A program made the position numbers and the translations under genes. This document shows positions 8,126-14,006 of a DNA stretch of 21,464 nucleotides, in pieces; positions within the stretch are counted from its first letter, which is position 1; each line of letters begins with the position of its first letter. The stretch is from Thermococcus sp. Its GTDB lineage: Archaea > Methanobacteriota_B > Thermococci > Thermococcales > Thermococcaceae. The notes under the pieces are model-generated. The model saw only the letters and a program-made list of their open reading frames with translations, made no database searches and was not told the DNA's origin. Location of the stretch: assembly GCA_015522395.1 (NCBI GenBank), contig WAMH01000186.1, positions 1 through 21,464 of the forward strand, read 5' to 3'.

Positions 8126-8148
8126 GGTTTAAGGGAAGAACTTAAAGC
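8126..8148. promoter_or_regulatory. Interleaved divergent TATA boxes for mtnA and the THEP1 NTPase
   Basis: GTTTAAGG (8127-8134) predicts rightward transcription from about 8156, at the GGTGAG ribosome site of the NTPase. CTTAAAG (8141-8147), read on the complement as CTTTAAG, predicts leftward transcription from about 8119, just before the GGGGTGAT of mtnA. The two promoters overlap in opposite orientation, so they may compete. Confidence 0.45.
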
Positions 8149-8164
8149 TCCTTCGGTGAGCCAA

Positions 8165-8698
8165 ATGGTGCTGAGAATATTCGTGACCGGCCCTGCCGGC
8201 GTTGGAAAGACGACTTTAGTGGAGAGAATTGCGAAGGAAGCCGACCGCTGGGGCTACATCGTCGGCGGAGTGATAACGCGGGAAGTGCGCAGGGGCGGAA
8301 GGCGCATCGGGTTCAGGATAATCGCCCTCGATACCGGCGAGGAAGGAACCTTGGCGAGCATCAGGGGAACGTCCCACCTGCCGGGAGTTCCCTTCGGGAA
8401 GTACGTTGTCCACGTTGACGAGATCGAGCGCGTCGCCGTTCCCGCCATAAAGCGCGCTCTGGTCGAGGCCGATTTAATCGTCATCGACGAGATAGGCCCG
8501 ATGGAGTACAAGAGCGACAATTTCGCTAGGGCCGTCGGGGAGGTCCTGAAGTCGGAGAAGCCCCTTTTGGCGGTCGTCCACAGGCACTTCGTGGACAGAT
8601 TCCGCCCCCTGGGTGAGCTCCACACGTTGAGCTTTGAGAACAGGAACACCAAGTTTGGGATAATCTTGGACAAGGTTATGAAAGAGCTGAAGGGCTAA
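8165..8698 (+). CDS. THEP1-type nucleoside-triphosphatase
   Basis: A 177-residue P-loop protein matching the THEP1/NTPase family, which hydrolyses ATP, GTP and other nucleoside triphosphates; the cellular role is unsettled. It has Walker A GPAGVGKTT (9-17), TREVRRGGRRIGF following the family pattern, Walker B VIDEIGPME with Asp108-Glu109, and a late VHRHF segment. Length is normal. The start is ATG 8165, four bases after GGTGAG (8155-8160); the open frame continues upstream to 8078 but only over the mtnA start. Its TAA overlaps the stop codon of the convergent CBS gene by four bases. Confidence 0.88.
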   Translation: MVLRIFVTGPAGVGKTTLVERIAKEADRWGYIVGGVITREVRRGGRRIGFRIIALDTGEEGTLASIRGTSHLPGVPFGKYVVHVDEIERVAVPAIKRALVEADLIVIDEIGPMEYKSDNFARAVGEVLKSEKPLLAVVHRHFVDRFRPLGELHTLSFENRNTKFGIILDKVMKELKG

Positions 8699-9228
8699 AG
8701 GTTGAGGCTGTCCTTGCAGCTCTCGCACACCCACTTCTCCTCTCCCTCGATGTAAACCTTGTATAACGGCCCGTACTGGCCGCACAGCTCGCAGATACCG
8801 TATACCTGTGTTTCCTCCGTGTATTCTTCTTGCTCCTCCTGATTCTGAGCGGTTAGCGCGCTCAGAAGGTCCGCCGCTGTGACGAATCCTATTGGTTTTC
8901 CCAGTCTCGTGACGAGGAGCCTTCTGATGCCCTTGTCCATCATCCTGTCTATCGCGTCCTGAACGTCATAGTCGTCCTCGATGGTTATTGGGTTCTCTGT
9001 CATGACCTCCTCGACCTTGACGGTCTTGGGATCCCTTCCCTTAGCAACGACCTTATCAAGGATGTCGCGGTCGGTTATTATTCCTACTATTTCGTCGTCT
9101 TTGACAACCACAGCACTCCCGACCTTATTACGCGAGAGCACCTTGGCGACCTTGTGAACCGTGTCACTTGGTTTGACTATCACTGCCTTTCGTTTTACCA
9201 CTTGCCCCACGGTTGTTCTGGGCGTCAT
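8695..9228 (-). CDS. CBS-domain pair with C-terminal zinc ribbon
   Basis: A 177-residue cytoplasmic protein. Two CBS motifs form one Bateman module (residues about 10-65 and 72-125), with the typical GIITDRDILDKVV and GFVTAADLL helices; such modules bind adenine nucleotides and act as energy or ligand sensors. After an acidic, Gln/Glu-rich linker (about 130-140) come two CxxC pairs, CELC and CESC, spaced as a small zinc ribbon. The combination suggests a regulatory protein that senses nucleotides and contacts nucleic acid or a partner protein, but no target is shown. The start is ATG 9228, preceded by GAGAGGTGTGG. It ends in a four-base overlap with the convergent NTPase. Confidence 0.85.
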   Translation of the reverse strand: MTPRTTVGQVVKRKAVIVKPSDTVHKVAKVLSRNKVGSAVVVKDDEIVGIITDRDILDKVVAKGRDPKTVKVEEVMTENPITIEDDYDVQDAIDRMMDKGIRRLLVTRLGKPIGFVTAADLLSALTAQNQEEQEEYTEETQVYGICELCGQYGPLYKVYIEGEEKWVCESCKDSLNL

Positions 9229-9261
9229 TCTACCACACCTCTCAGCGGGGGTCTGTCCAGA

Positions 9262-9273
9262 AACTTAAAAACC
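9262..9273 (-). promoter_or_regulatory. Promoter of the CBS/zinc-ribbon gene
   Basis: The complement reads GGTTTTTAAGTT, with a purine-rich GAAGAAAG before it as a BRE. It centres near 9267 and predicts a start near 9242, before the AGGTG site. The box overlaps the 3' end of the HTH reading frame. Confidence 0.5.
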
Positions 9274-9579
9274 TTTCTTCAAAATTTTCTCCGGAGGATG
9301 TAAAATGCCACCAGAAACGTTACCACGAACGCTAAAGTGGCCAGTCCAAGTAATATTACCATGGTGTGGCTCATTAACTCCCCTTTCATTTAGCTTGTCT
9401 ATATGGTACGAGACCGTTGAGATGGGGAGATTAAGCTCCTTTGAGATCTCACTTATTGAAAGCTCCCTGTCCTCGAGGAGATGGAGTATTGCCAGGGCCT
9501 TCTCATTTGTCAAAATCTGTGCAAGCTCCTTTGCCCTTTCGTCGTGAATATCCATGGTCTCAAAATCCAACCACTCCAT
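9265..9579 (-). pseudogene. ArsR-like winged-helix regulator, truncated after the recognition helix
   Basis: The first 67 or so residues are a convincing ArsR-type helix-turn-helix: MDIHDERAKELAQILTNEKA, then RELSISEISKELNLPISTVSYHIDKLNE. The wing and dimerisation region that should follow are absent. Instead the frame runs into about 35 residues of unlike composition (PHHGNITWTGHFSV...) up to the TAA at 9265. Over those same bases the next frame encodes a clean transmembrane segment (9279-9374). The simplest reading is that an ancestral HTH gene, possibly membrane-anchored, suffered an internal deletion that also changed frame. A living minimal HTH protein is less likely but not excluded. 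No ribosome site precedes ATG 9579; the TATA at 9602-9611 predicts a leaderless mRNA. Confidence 0.6.
9279..9374 (-). CDS. Micro-ORF: 31-residue single-helix membrane peptide overlapping the HTH gene
   Basis: In the frame one base ahead of the HTH frame, ATG 9374 opens MSHTMVILLGLATLAFVV and continues to LVAFYILRRKF before TGA at 9279-9281. About 22 consecutive residues are hydrophobic and the helix ends in the basic RRKF, the expected layout for a single transmembrane helix with a cytoplasmic C-terminus. A ribosome site AAGGGGAG lies four bases before the ATG, inside the HTH frame. An in-frame ATG at 9389 would add MKGEL. It may be an independent translationally coupled micro-protein or the displaced C-terminal anchor of the broken HTH regulator. 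I recognise no family. Confidence 0.45.
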   Translation of the reverse strand: MSHTMVILLGLATLAFVVTFLVAFYILRRKF

Positions 9580-9601
9580 CTAGAGGGGTAAGGAAAAACA
9601 G

Positions 9602-9611
9602 CATATTAAAG
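9602..9611 (-). promoter_or_regulatory. TATA box of the HTH gene, leaderless
   Basis: The complement reads CTTTAATATG centred near 9606, about 26 bases before ATG 9579. The transcript would start at the ATG. Confidence 0.45.
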
Positions 9612-9620
9612 ATTTCCACA

Positions 9621-9640
9621 GCTTCAAAAGAGCTTGAAGC
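9621..9640. repeat. Inverted repeat GCTTCAA-n6-TTGAAGC
   Basis: Perfect 7-bp arms at 9621-9627 and 9634-9640 with a 6-base loop. It lies 32 bases beyond the Alba stop and 10 bases upstream of the TATA box of the HTH gene. It could be a 3' hairpin of the Alba mRNA or an upstream operator. T-rich stretches on the complement between 9645 and 9665 suggest that Alba transcripts end nearby. Confidence 0.45.
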
Positions 9641-9671
9641 AAACCATGAGAGTAAAAGGAAAGGATCAGAT

Positions 9672-9947
9672 TCACGGCTTCTCGAGAACTATCTCAATGG
9701 TCGAAGTGTTGGCAGTCCTGCCGTCGGCAGTTGGAAGCTCTTCGGTGCCGATCCTGATCTCCTTGACCCTGACCTCTGGGAGGAACCTGTTCCTGACGAT
9801 CTCGGCGACGTCAACGGCCCTGCTGATGGCCCTACCGCGAGCCTTAACACTGACCTCCTTGGCACCCTCGTTGAACTGGGTTATAACGGCCAGGACGTAG
9901 TTCATAACCGGCTTCTTTCCTATGTAGACAACGTGCTCCTCAGCCAT
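9672..9947 (-). CDS. albA: Alba chromatin protein (DNA/RNA-binding)
   Basis: A 91-residue protein of normal Alba length, one of the main chromatin and RNA-binding proteins of archaea. It shows the family sequence HVVYIGKKPVMNYVLAVI with the conserved Lys pair region, GAKEVSVKARGRAISRAVDV, then EIRIGTEELPTADGRTANTS, which corresponds to the flexible hairpin loop and last strand. The start is ATG 9947 after GGAGGTG (9954-9960); the GTG at 9956 falls within that site. Its strong promoter faces the long AT-rich gap, and the gene marks the right-hand limit of ordinary coding before that gap. Confidence 0.95.
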   Translation of the reverse strand: MAEEHVVYIGKKPVMNYVLAVITQFNEGAKEVSVKARGRAISRAVDVAEIVRNRFLPEVRVKEIRIGTEELPTADGRTANTSTIEIVLEKP

Positions 9948-9994
9948 TTCTGGCACCTCCGGAAGTTTTGTCGTTAGGCTATCTTTGAGATTCA

Positions 9995-10010
9995 GTTAAA
10001 TACTTTTCGG
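9995..10010 (-). promoter_or_regulatory. Alba promoter (BRE plus TATA)
   Basis: The complement reads CCGAAAAGTATTTAAC: a purine-rich BRE followed directly by a TATA-like box centred near 9999. It predicts transcription from about 9974 and a leader of some 27 bases carrying GGAGGTG. This is among the best archaeal promoters in the window, as expected for an abundant protein. Confidence 0.65.
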
Positions 10011-10111
10011 TTGTTTTACCAGCTTTACGGGACATTTCTGGGGTTTCTATGAGTCACTCCCCTTTATTGAAGGTGCTCAATTGGAGTATTATTTAGTTTA
10101 GAAAAACAGGG

Positions 10112-10205
10112 AGGATACCAATGGAAATCATTGACTAAAGGATTTATGAACTTTTTTAGTGGAGTTCTCCTTTCTAGGGGTTTTAATATTCTGCATTGGT
10201 ATCCT
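10112..10205. repeat. 94-bp segment framed by perfect 12-bp inverted repeats (MITE-like or hairpin)
   Basis: AGGATACCAATG (10112-10123) and CATTGGTATCCT (10194-10205) are perfect reverse complements. The 70 bases between them show no coding potential. A second GGTATCC follows immediately at 10206-10212, giving a short tandem repeat on the right side only. The layout resembles a miniature inverted-repeat element, but no clear target-site duplication is seen. A structured RNA is the alternative. Confidence 0.5.
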
Positions 10206-10473
10206 GGTATCCCTCAAATTTCCCTAGTCATATTTAACAATTTTTTAAAGTGTTATTTTTAAATATAATTATAGTTATTTTATTAATTAAATATTTTTAT
10301 AATTTTATTTAAATTAGATTATATGTTAAATTCTCCTATAATAAATTTTATATAAAATACAATATTAACTTTTAAAAACTTGCATTGTTTTACGCTAGTA
10401 CATGGTTCAATAATATCTTTAGGAAGAAATTAACAGCTTTGATCCCGTTATCCTGTGATTTCCCCCATAATAT

Positions 10474-10632
10474 CCTTCGTATCCGTCGTTTAATAAACAT
10501 CCCAATGTTCTAAGGGTTAACGTTGAAGGTGGACAGTACATAGTGAGGCAATATCACTATTTTAGCCTCATGGTTGACGGCAAAGCTTGCAACTCGGGTT
10601 TTAGAATGAACATAAATGTTCGTGAAAATTAG
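10474..10632 (+). pseudogene. Open fragment resembling the C-terminal end of a lost protein
   Basis: From just after an in-frame TAA to the TAG at 10630-10632, one frame stays open for about 52 codons. The last part reads NVLRVNVEGGQYIVRQYHY and then SLMVDGKACNSGF, an alternating hydrophobic pattern typical of beta strands. There is no ATG or GTG start with a ribosome site. It may be the 3' remnant of a gene whose 5' part has been lost, perhaps a beta-rich surface or viral protein. I recognise no family, and chance cannot be excluded at this length. Confidence 0.3.
10608..10620. repeat. Palindrome GAACAT-AA-ATGTTC and related CATAARTG copies
   Basis: GAACATAAATGTTC is a dyad with 6-bp arms at the end of the first ORF fragment. 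Variants ACATAAGTGTTCAT (near 10663-10676) and GCATAAGTG (near 10722-10730) follow within about 120 bases, giving three CATAARTG copies. They may be iterons or protein-binding sites in the island; evidence is only the repetition. Confidence 0.3.
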
Positions 10633-10651
10633 ATATAATATACCTTATATC
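10632..10651. repeat. Inverted repeat GATATAA-n6-TTATATC
   Basis: Perfect 7-bp arms at 10632-10638 and 10645-10651 with a 6-base loop, starting at the stop codon of the first ORF fragment. It could be a relic terminator hairpin or a regulatory dyad. Confidence 0.35.
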
Positions 10652-10842
10652 CAATTCTAGAGTACATAAGTGTTCATTTAATAGGCTGTCTCAGGATGCA
10701 CAAAAGGAGACAATAAAACATGCATAAGTGCAACTATCCTGTCTTTTTAAAAAACAATTGGCTTTTTCCGAAGCCCGGCCCTTACTTACAGGATTTTCAG
10801 CACACGGTCGTCGGTGGCCATACTCGTCGTACTACCTTGTGA

Positions 10843-10989
10843 ATGATAGTGCTATGGAGCATCGTCTATCGGTGCTTGTCACACATTACGGTTTATAAGA
10901 AGGGTTACTATGCAAAGTCCCGTACTAAGGTTTGGTTCTTATGGATCCTGTATACAGGTTCTGTGGTTCTCGTGTTCTCTCTGAAATAA
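10843..10989 (+). pseudogene. 48-codon open fragment, possible relic of a mobile-element gene
   Basis: ATG 10843 to TAA 10989 is open for 48 codons and includes VYKKGYYAKSRTKVWFLWILY followed by a hydrophobic stretch. The short basic-aromatic run recalls the catalytic region of some archaeal transposases, but I cannot match it to a family, and no neighbouring frame continues it convincingly. A 12-bp palindrome, CCTGTATACAGG, lies inside it (10947-10958). There is no good ribosome site. Treat it as an unexplained relic. Confidence 0.2.
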
Positions 10990-11435
10990 CTATCTTCAGT
11001 TGTAACCCATTTTTGGTCAATGTAATCCGGCTACATGAGATAATTTATCCGTTTTCTAGAGGCATCTGGAGATAGCAGGTTTCAAATGCCGACTGGATGC
11101 TGACAGGTATACACTTCTATACAGATTTGTTTTTACAATTTGTTATAATAAATTTTGCAGATTTTTTACTTATTTAATTAGTGATTTTTATAAAAAGATT
11201 AATTTTTATTTTAATTGTTGATTAAAATATTTAAATCTCAACTTTTTATAATAGATATTAATTTAACTTTTATTTTAGTTAATCTGACAATATTATATAA
11301 TAGTTAATATTCACTCAAAAATTTGAGAGATAAGACCGGCATGAAAATTAGGATACTCTAAAAAAGACTACGTATCGTAGCGGCTTTAATCACCCAGAGA
11401 ACTGCTATCGATGTAGAATTCCGAAATTAAAGCGG

Positions 11436-11792
11436 TTATCTCTCTTTTTCCATCATCTCTTTGGGAATCTCATTGCCCTGCGGGAGAATTACCAGCTCTC
11501 TTCCTTCAATTATCATCTGGGCAACTTTCTTCCTAGCGGAACTGAGGGCCCTCCACACGGTTCCCCGGGAAACTCCCATCATTTCTCCGGCTTCTTCCTG
11601 GGTTAGCCCCTCGTAATCAACAAGCCTGAGGGCCTCAAACTCCTCATAGGTCATGAAGACGGGTTGCTTGGGTTGTTCAATAGGGGAAAGAACCGGGTAA
11701 AAATGCCTAACCTCGGGGATGAGGCCTATTCTCCTCATCTTCCTCTTTCTTCCCCGCCTACGGCCCCAACCAGCTCCTCTTCTTCCCGGCAT
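11436..11792 (-). CDS. UPF0251 (DUF134) putative DNA-binding protein
   Basis: A 118-residue protein. The N-terminus MPGRRGAGWGRRRGRKRKMR is strongly basic; then comes the family sequence VFMTYEEFEALRLVDYEGL and a helix-turn-helix resembling sigma-factor region 4, TQEEAGEMMGVSRGTVWRAL. DUF134 proteins are predicted transcription regulators, often found beside NifX/NifB-like small proteins; such a protein does occur in this window but about 7 kb away (18606-18956). The ATG at 11792 is preferred to the TTG at 11807 because family members begin with the basic segment. It is divergent from queD with separate promoters, and is the first intact gene after the AT-rich island. Confidence 0.85.
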   Translation of the reverse strand: MPGRRGAGWGRRRGRKRKMRRIGLIPEVRHFYPVLSPIEQPKQPVFMTYEEFEALRLVDYEGLTQEEAGEMMGVSRGTVWRALSSARKKVAQMIIEGRELVILPQGNEIPKEMMEKER

Positions 11793-11820
11793 CTCTATCG
11801 GGAGCAATTATAGATGGTAC

Positions 11821-11860
11821 GCTTTATAGGTTTTCCCCCGCACCAGAATAGTTATAACGC
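11821..11860. promoter_or_regulatory. Divergent promoters of the UPF0251 gene and queD
   Basis: CCTATAAAGC on the complement (11821-11830) predicts leftward transcription from about 11800, close to the UPF0251 start. GTTATAACGC (11851-11860) predicts rightward transcription from about 11880, at the GGTGAG site of queD. The boxes are 25-30 bases apart. Confidence 0.55.
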
Positions 11861-11890
11861 GGTAGCAGTTACAAAGATGGGGTGAGAAAG

Positions 11891-12349
11891 ATGAAGTTCG
11901 CGGTAATCGAGAGAAAAATCGGCTGGCACAAAGATTTTGACAGCTCGCACTTCCTCGCGCTTCCATACGAGAGTAAGTGCCTCCGGATTCACGGCCACAC
12001 GTACAACGTCGACGTTGAGGTGTGGGGTGAGCTCAACGAGAACGGAATGATATTCGACTTTAACCATCTCAGCAACCTAGTTAGGTCACTCGACCACAGG
12101 ATCCTCGTGAGTGGGGAATGGATCGTGGAGAAAAATGCCGGTAGGATTATCATCGAGAAGAACGGAAAGCGCATAGAACTCCCCGAGAGTGAGGTGGTTG
12201 TTCTTGACAAGCCCAACGTCACGGCAGAGTACATAGCGGAGTGGTTCGCCGAGAGAATAGCGGAGAAAGCAGGGGACAACGTGAGGAAGATAAGGGTTAA
12301 AATCTGGGAGGATCCAAGGAGCTACGCCGAGGTAACACTCGGGAGGTGA
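11891..12349 (+). CDS. queD: 6-pyruvoyl-tetrahydropterin synthase family, QueD type
   Basis: A 152-residue enzyme of the PTPS/QueD family. It has zinc ligands His20 in DSSH and His34/His36 in the motif CLRIHGH, where Cys30-x3-HGH is the arrangement of QueD (6-carboxy-tetrahydropterin synthase) rather than of other PTPS classes. A late TAEYIAEW carries a conserved Glu. In archaea QueD makes the precursor of preQ0, which is inserted into tRNA and converted to archaeosine. No queC or queE lies in the window. The start is ATG 11891, four bases after GGTGAG. Residues 76-105 (ILVSGEW to VVVLDKPN) form the longer insert seen in archaeal members. Confidence 0.88.
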   Translation: MKFAVIERKIGWHKDFDSSHFLALPYESKCLRIHGHTYNVDVEVWGELNENGMIFDFNHLSNLVRSLDHRILVSGEWIVEKNAGRIIIEKNGKRIELPESEVVVLDKPNVTAEYIAEWFAERIAEKAGDNVRKIRVKIWEDPRSYAEVTLGR

Positions 12350-12353
12350 TTCC

Positions 12354-12926
12354 TCAGCACCCCTCCCCCCTCTTTTCTGGGATCTCCCCATCAATGCCGC
12401 ACTTCTCGTAGAGCGATTTCAGCAGTTCCCCGGTCTTCCCTTTAAGTTCCCTGAAATACTCTTCCCCAAACGTTTCCTCGGCCTCGAGGGTCAGGAGATA
12501 GGCGGTTTTCATGTACGCCGCCCCAATATCGTAGTCGCTCTTCTCAGCTATCTTCTCCGCGATATCAACTATGTGGCCCACGAAAGAGTGGAGGATCCTG
12601 CGGTAGTCATTCACAAAACCGTTCTCGTTGAGCCACCCTTTCAGGGTCAGAAAGAGCTTGAAGGCTGGAACCTCGACGCTTTCATCGTTGAAACGGCGAT
12701 AGCTTATGAGCAGGTACTGAAAGAGGGAAATGAGAAATTTTCCGACGTCTTTCTCAGTGCCACCGTTGGAGATGACGAACTCCTCGAACTCTCTCAGGCC
12801 GCGCTTTCCGCTCTCTCCAAAGGCCCTCAGTACTGCCGCGTAGGGCGTGGAGTACCTGGAAAAGTCAACGCTCTCCAGCTCGGGTATCTCGGGAAATACC
12901 TTCATTATACCCTCTTTCACTTCCAT
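12354..12926 (-). CDS. Hypothetical protein, mostly helical
   Basis: A 190-residue soluble protein that I do not recognise. Predicted content is helical and charged, with no signal peptide, membrane segment or cysteine motif; two isolated cysteines lie at the extreme C-terminus. The pattern of amphipathic helices (SLFQYLLISYRRFN, ILHSFVGHIVDIAEKI) suggests a helical bundle. The start is ATG 12926, with GGTGG four bases upstream; ATG 12905 is an alternative. It is convergent with queD (four-base gap) and divergent from the PPC-domain gene. It is probably a Thermococcales-specific family. Confidence 0.7.
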   Translation of the reverse strand: MEVKEGIMKVFPEIPELESVDFSRYSTPYAAVLRAFGESGKRGLREFEEFVISNGGTEKDVGKFLISLFQYLLISYRRFNDESVEVPAFKLFLTLKGWLNENGFVNDYRRILHSFVGHIVDIAEKIAEKSDYDIGAAYMKTAYLLTLEAEETFGEEYFRELKGKTGELLKSLYEKCGIDGEIPEKRGEGC

Positions 12927-12980
12927 TCAACCACCCAAAGTGTTAAAGGGTGGCGGTTTTATTAGCTTTGAGGTGGGATC

Positions 12981-13403
12981 ATGAAGTTCAAGCCGGGCAG
13001 AATTTTTCTTCTGAGGGTCCCTGAGGGGGAAGACCTGCCAGAGTTCATTAATAAGTTCGCCGAGAAACGGGGGTTGCGGACGGCCATTGTTAAGGGTATC
13101 GGCTCCGTCAGAAATCCCGTTGTGGGATATTACTCTGAGGAGATTAAGGCCTACAAGAGAATCGAGCTCTTTGGGACATTTGAACTGCTGACACTCCTGG
13201 GTAACGTCAGCATCAAGGATGGGAAACCCTTTGCACACCTCCACGTTACTCTCGGAAACGCGAACGGCGACGTCTTTGGCGGGCACCTCATGAAGGGGGA
13301 AGTCTTTGTTGCGGAGCTCTACGTTCAGGAGCTCGTTGGTGAGCCGCTGGTAAGGAAGGATAGAGGTGATAACCTCAGCCTCTGGGACGAAGAACCTTTG
13401 TGA
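12981..13403 (+). CDS. PPC (DUF296) domain protein
   Basis: A 140-residue single-domain protein of the plant-and-prokaryote-conserved family, known as a trimeric fold and as the partner domain of AT-hook proteins in plants. The hallmark histidines are present: AHLHVTLG with His86 and His88, and GGHL with His102, which could form a metal site. AIVKGIGSVRNPVVGYY (35-51) is the conserved N-terminal strand region. No AT-hook is present, so DNA binding is not shown; in prokaryotes the role is unknown. The start is ATG 12981 after GAGGTGG. The 3' end overlaps by 29 bases with the convergent DUF998 gene. Confidence 0.87.
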   Translation: MKFKPGRIFLLRVPEGEDLPEFINKFAEKRGLRTAIVKGIGSVRNPVVGYYSEEIKAYKRIELFGTFELLTLLGNVSIKDGKPFAHLHVTLGNANGDVFGGHLMKGEVFVAELYVQELVGEPLVRKDRGDNLSLWDEEPL

Positions 13404-13952
13404 ACCTTTTCCATATTAGTGTGTAGTGCCACGCAACGATTCCGAAGACCCCTACGAACTCGGCGGGTGCAACTCCAGCAAAGTGGTTCCTTGCCCACGT
13501 TGCCAGAACCCAGCCGGTGATGAAGAGCGCGACGGTGAACACTGCCAGGCCCTTCTCTCCGGACAGGCCAATCCCGATTCCGGCTATGAGAAGGCCGAGG
13601 CTTGAAAAGACGAAGAAGCCCCAGCTGACGTAGTAGTGTGGTGAAGTTCCCTCGGGGAATATGCCGATTAGCGCTAGGAAGCCAAGGCCGACGATGAAAA
13701 TGACAATTCCTGCTTTCTCAATCAGATTCTTGACTTCTCCCAGAAGGCCAATCGCGTAGTAAATCGCTAGAAGCGCCGAGATCACGAGGGAGACGTTGAG
13801 AACCCAATTGTACCTGAGGCCTAGCCTTCCAAGGTCGCTTATCGCGTTTTCCGTGAGGTGCCACCAGGAGCGGTTCAGGGAAACGGCCACCCAATTCCCG
13901 CTAGCGCGACAACTGGGGCAAGTATTCCCGCATAAAGCTGGCTCTTTTTCAT
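13375..13952 (-). pseudogene. DUF998-family membrane protein, disrupted by one frameshift
   Basis: The long frame gives VAVSLNRSWWHLTENAISDLG followed by five hydrophobic helices, the DUF998 pattern, but its N-terminal 38 residues (as read up to 14007) make no sense as a membrane protein. The next frame opens at ATG 13952 behind GTGGTGG and encodes MKKSQLYAGILAPVVALAGI, a proper first helix, then reaches a stop after WPFP. Adding one base within 13890-13896 joins both parts into 192 residues with a natural AGIWVAVSLN junction. So there is a single-base deletion relative to an intact gene: a real pseudogene, a programmed shift, or an assembly error. It lies downstream of the SDR gene on the same strand. 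Confidence 0.75.
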
Positions 13953-14006
13953 CGCCACCACGTTCGGGTAAAATCAAGGAGATAGAAAAGGGTTGCGCTT
14001 TAGACA

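Larger units (their letters stand above)
10015..11435. other. Long gene-poor AT-rich island (about 1.4 kb)
   Basis: No intact gene can be supported on either strand here. Two blocks are extremely AT-rich: 10261-10380 has 9 G or C bases in 120, and 11161-11280 has 12 in 120, against GC-rich coding on both sides. Between them 10381-11130 is of intermediate composition and holds two short open stretches with protein-like sequence (about 10474-10632 and 10843-10989). The region also contains several short inverted repeats and palindromes. No tRNA, transposase, integrase, origin-binding repeats or CRISPR units were recognised. I interpret it as a foreign or decayed insertion, or a locus kept free of genes; the sequence does not decide which. 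Confidence 0.7.

Noticed and set aside
10337..11156. 13-base direct repeat TATAATAAATTTT in both AT-rich blocks (10337-10349 and 11144-11156) as insertion-site duplications
   Set aside because: In sequence of about 90% AT a match of this length between two 200-base blocks is plausible by chance.
10230..11330. Replication origin in the AT-rich blocks
   Set aside because: No origin-recognition-box-like repeats and no cdc6/orc1 or radA gene are in the window; AT-richness alone is not enough.
10015..11435. tRNA, C/D-box RNA or CRISPR array in the long gap
   Set aside because: No cloverleaf T-loop, no paired C and D boxes with spacing, and no regularly spaced repeats were found by eye.
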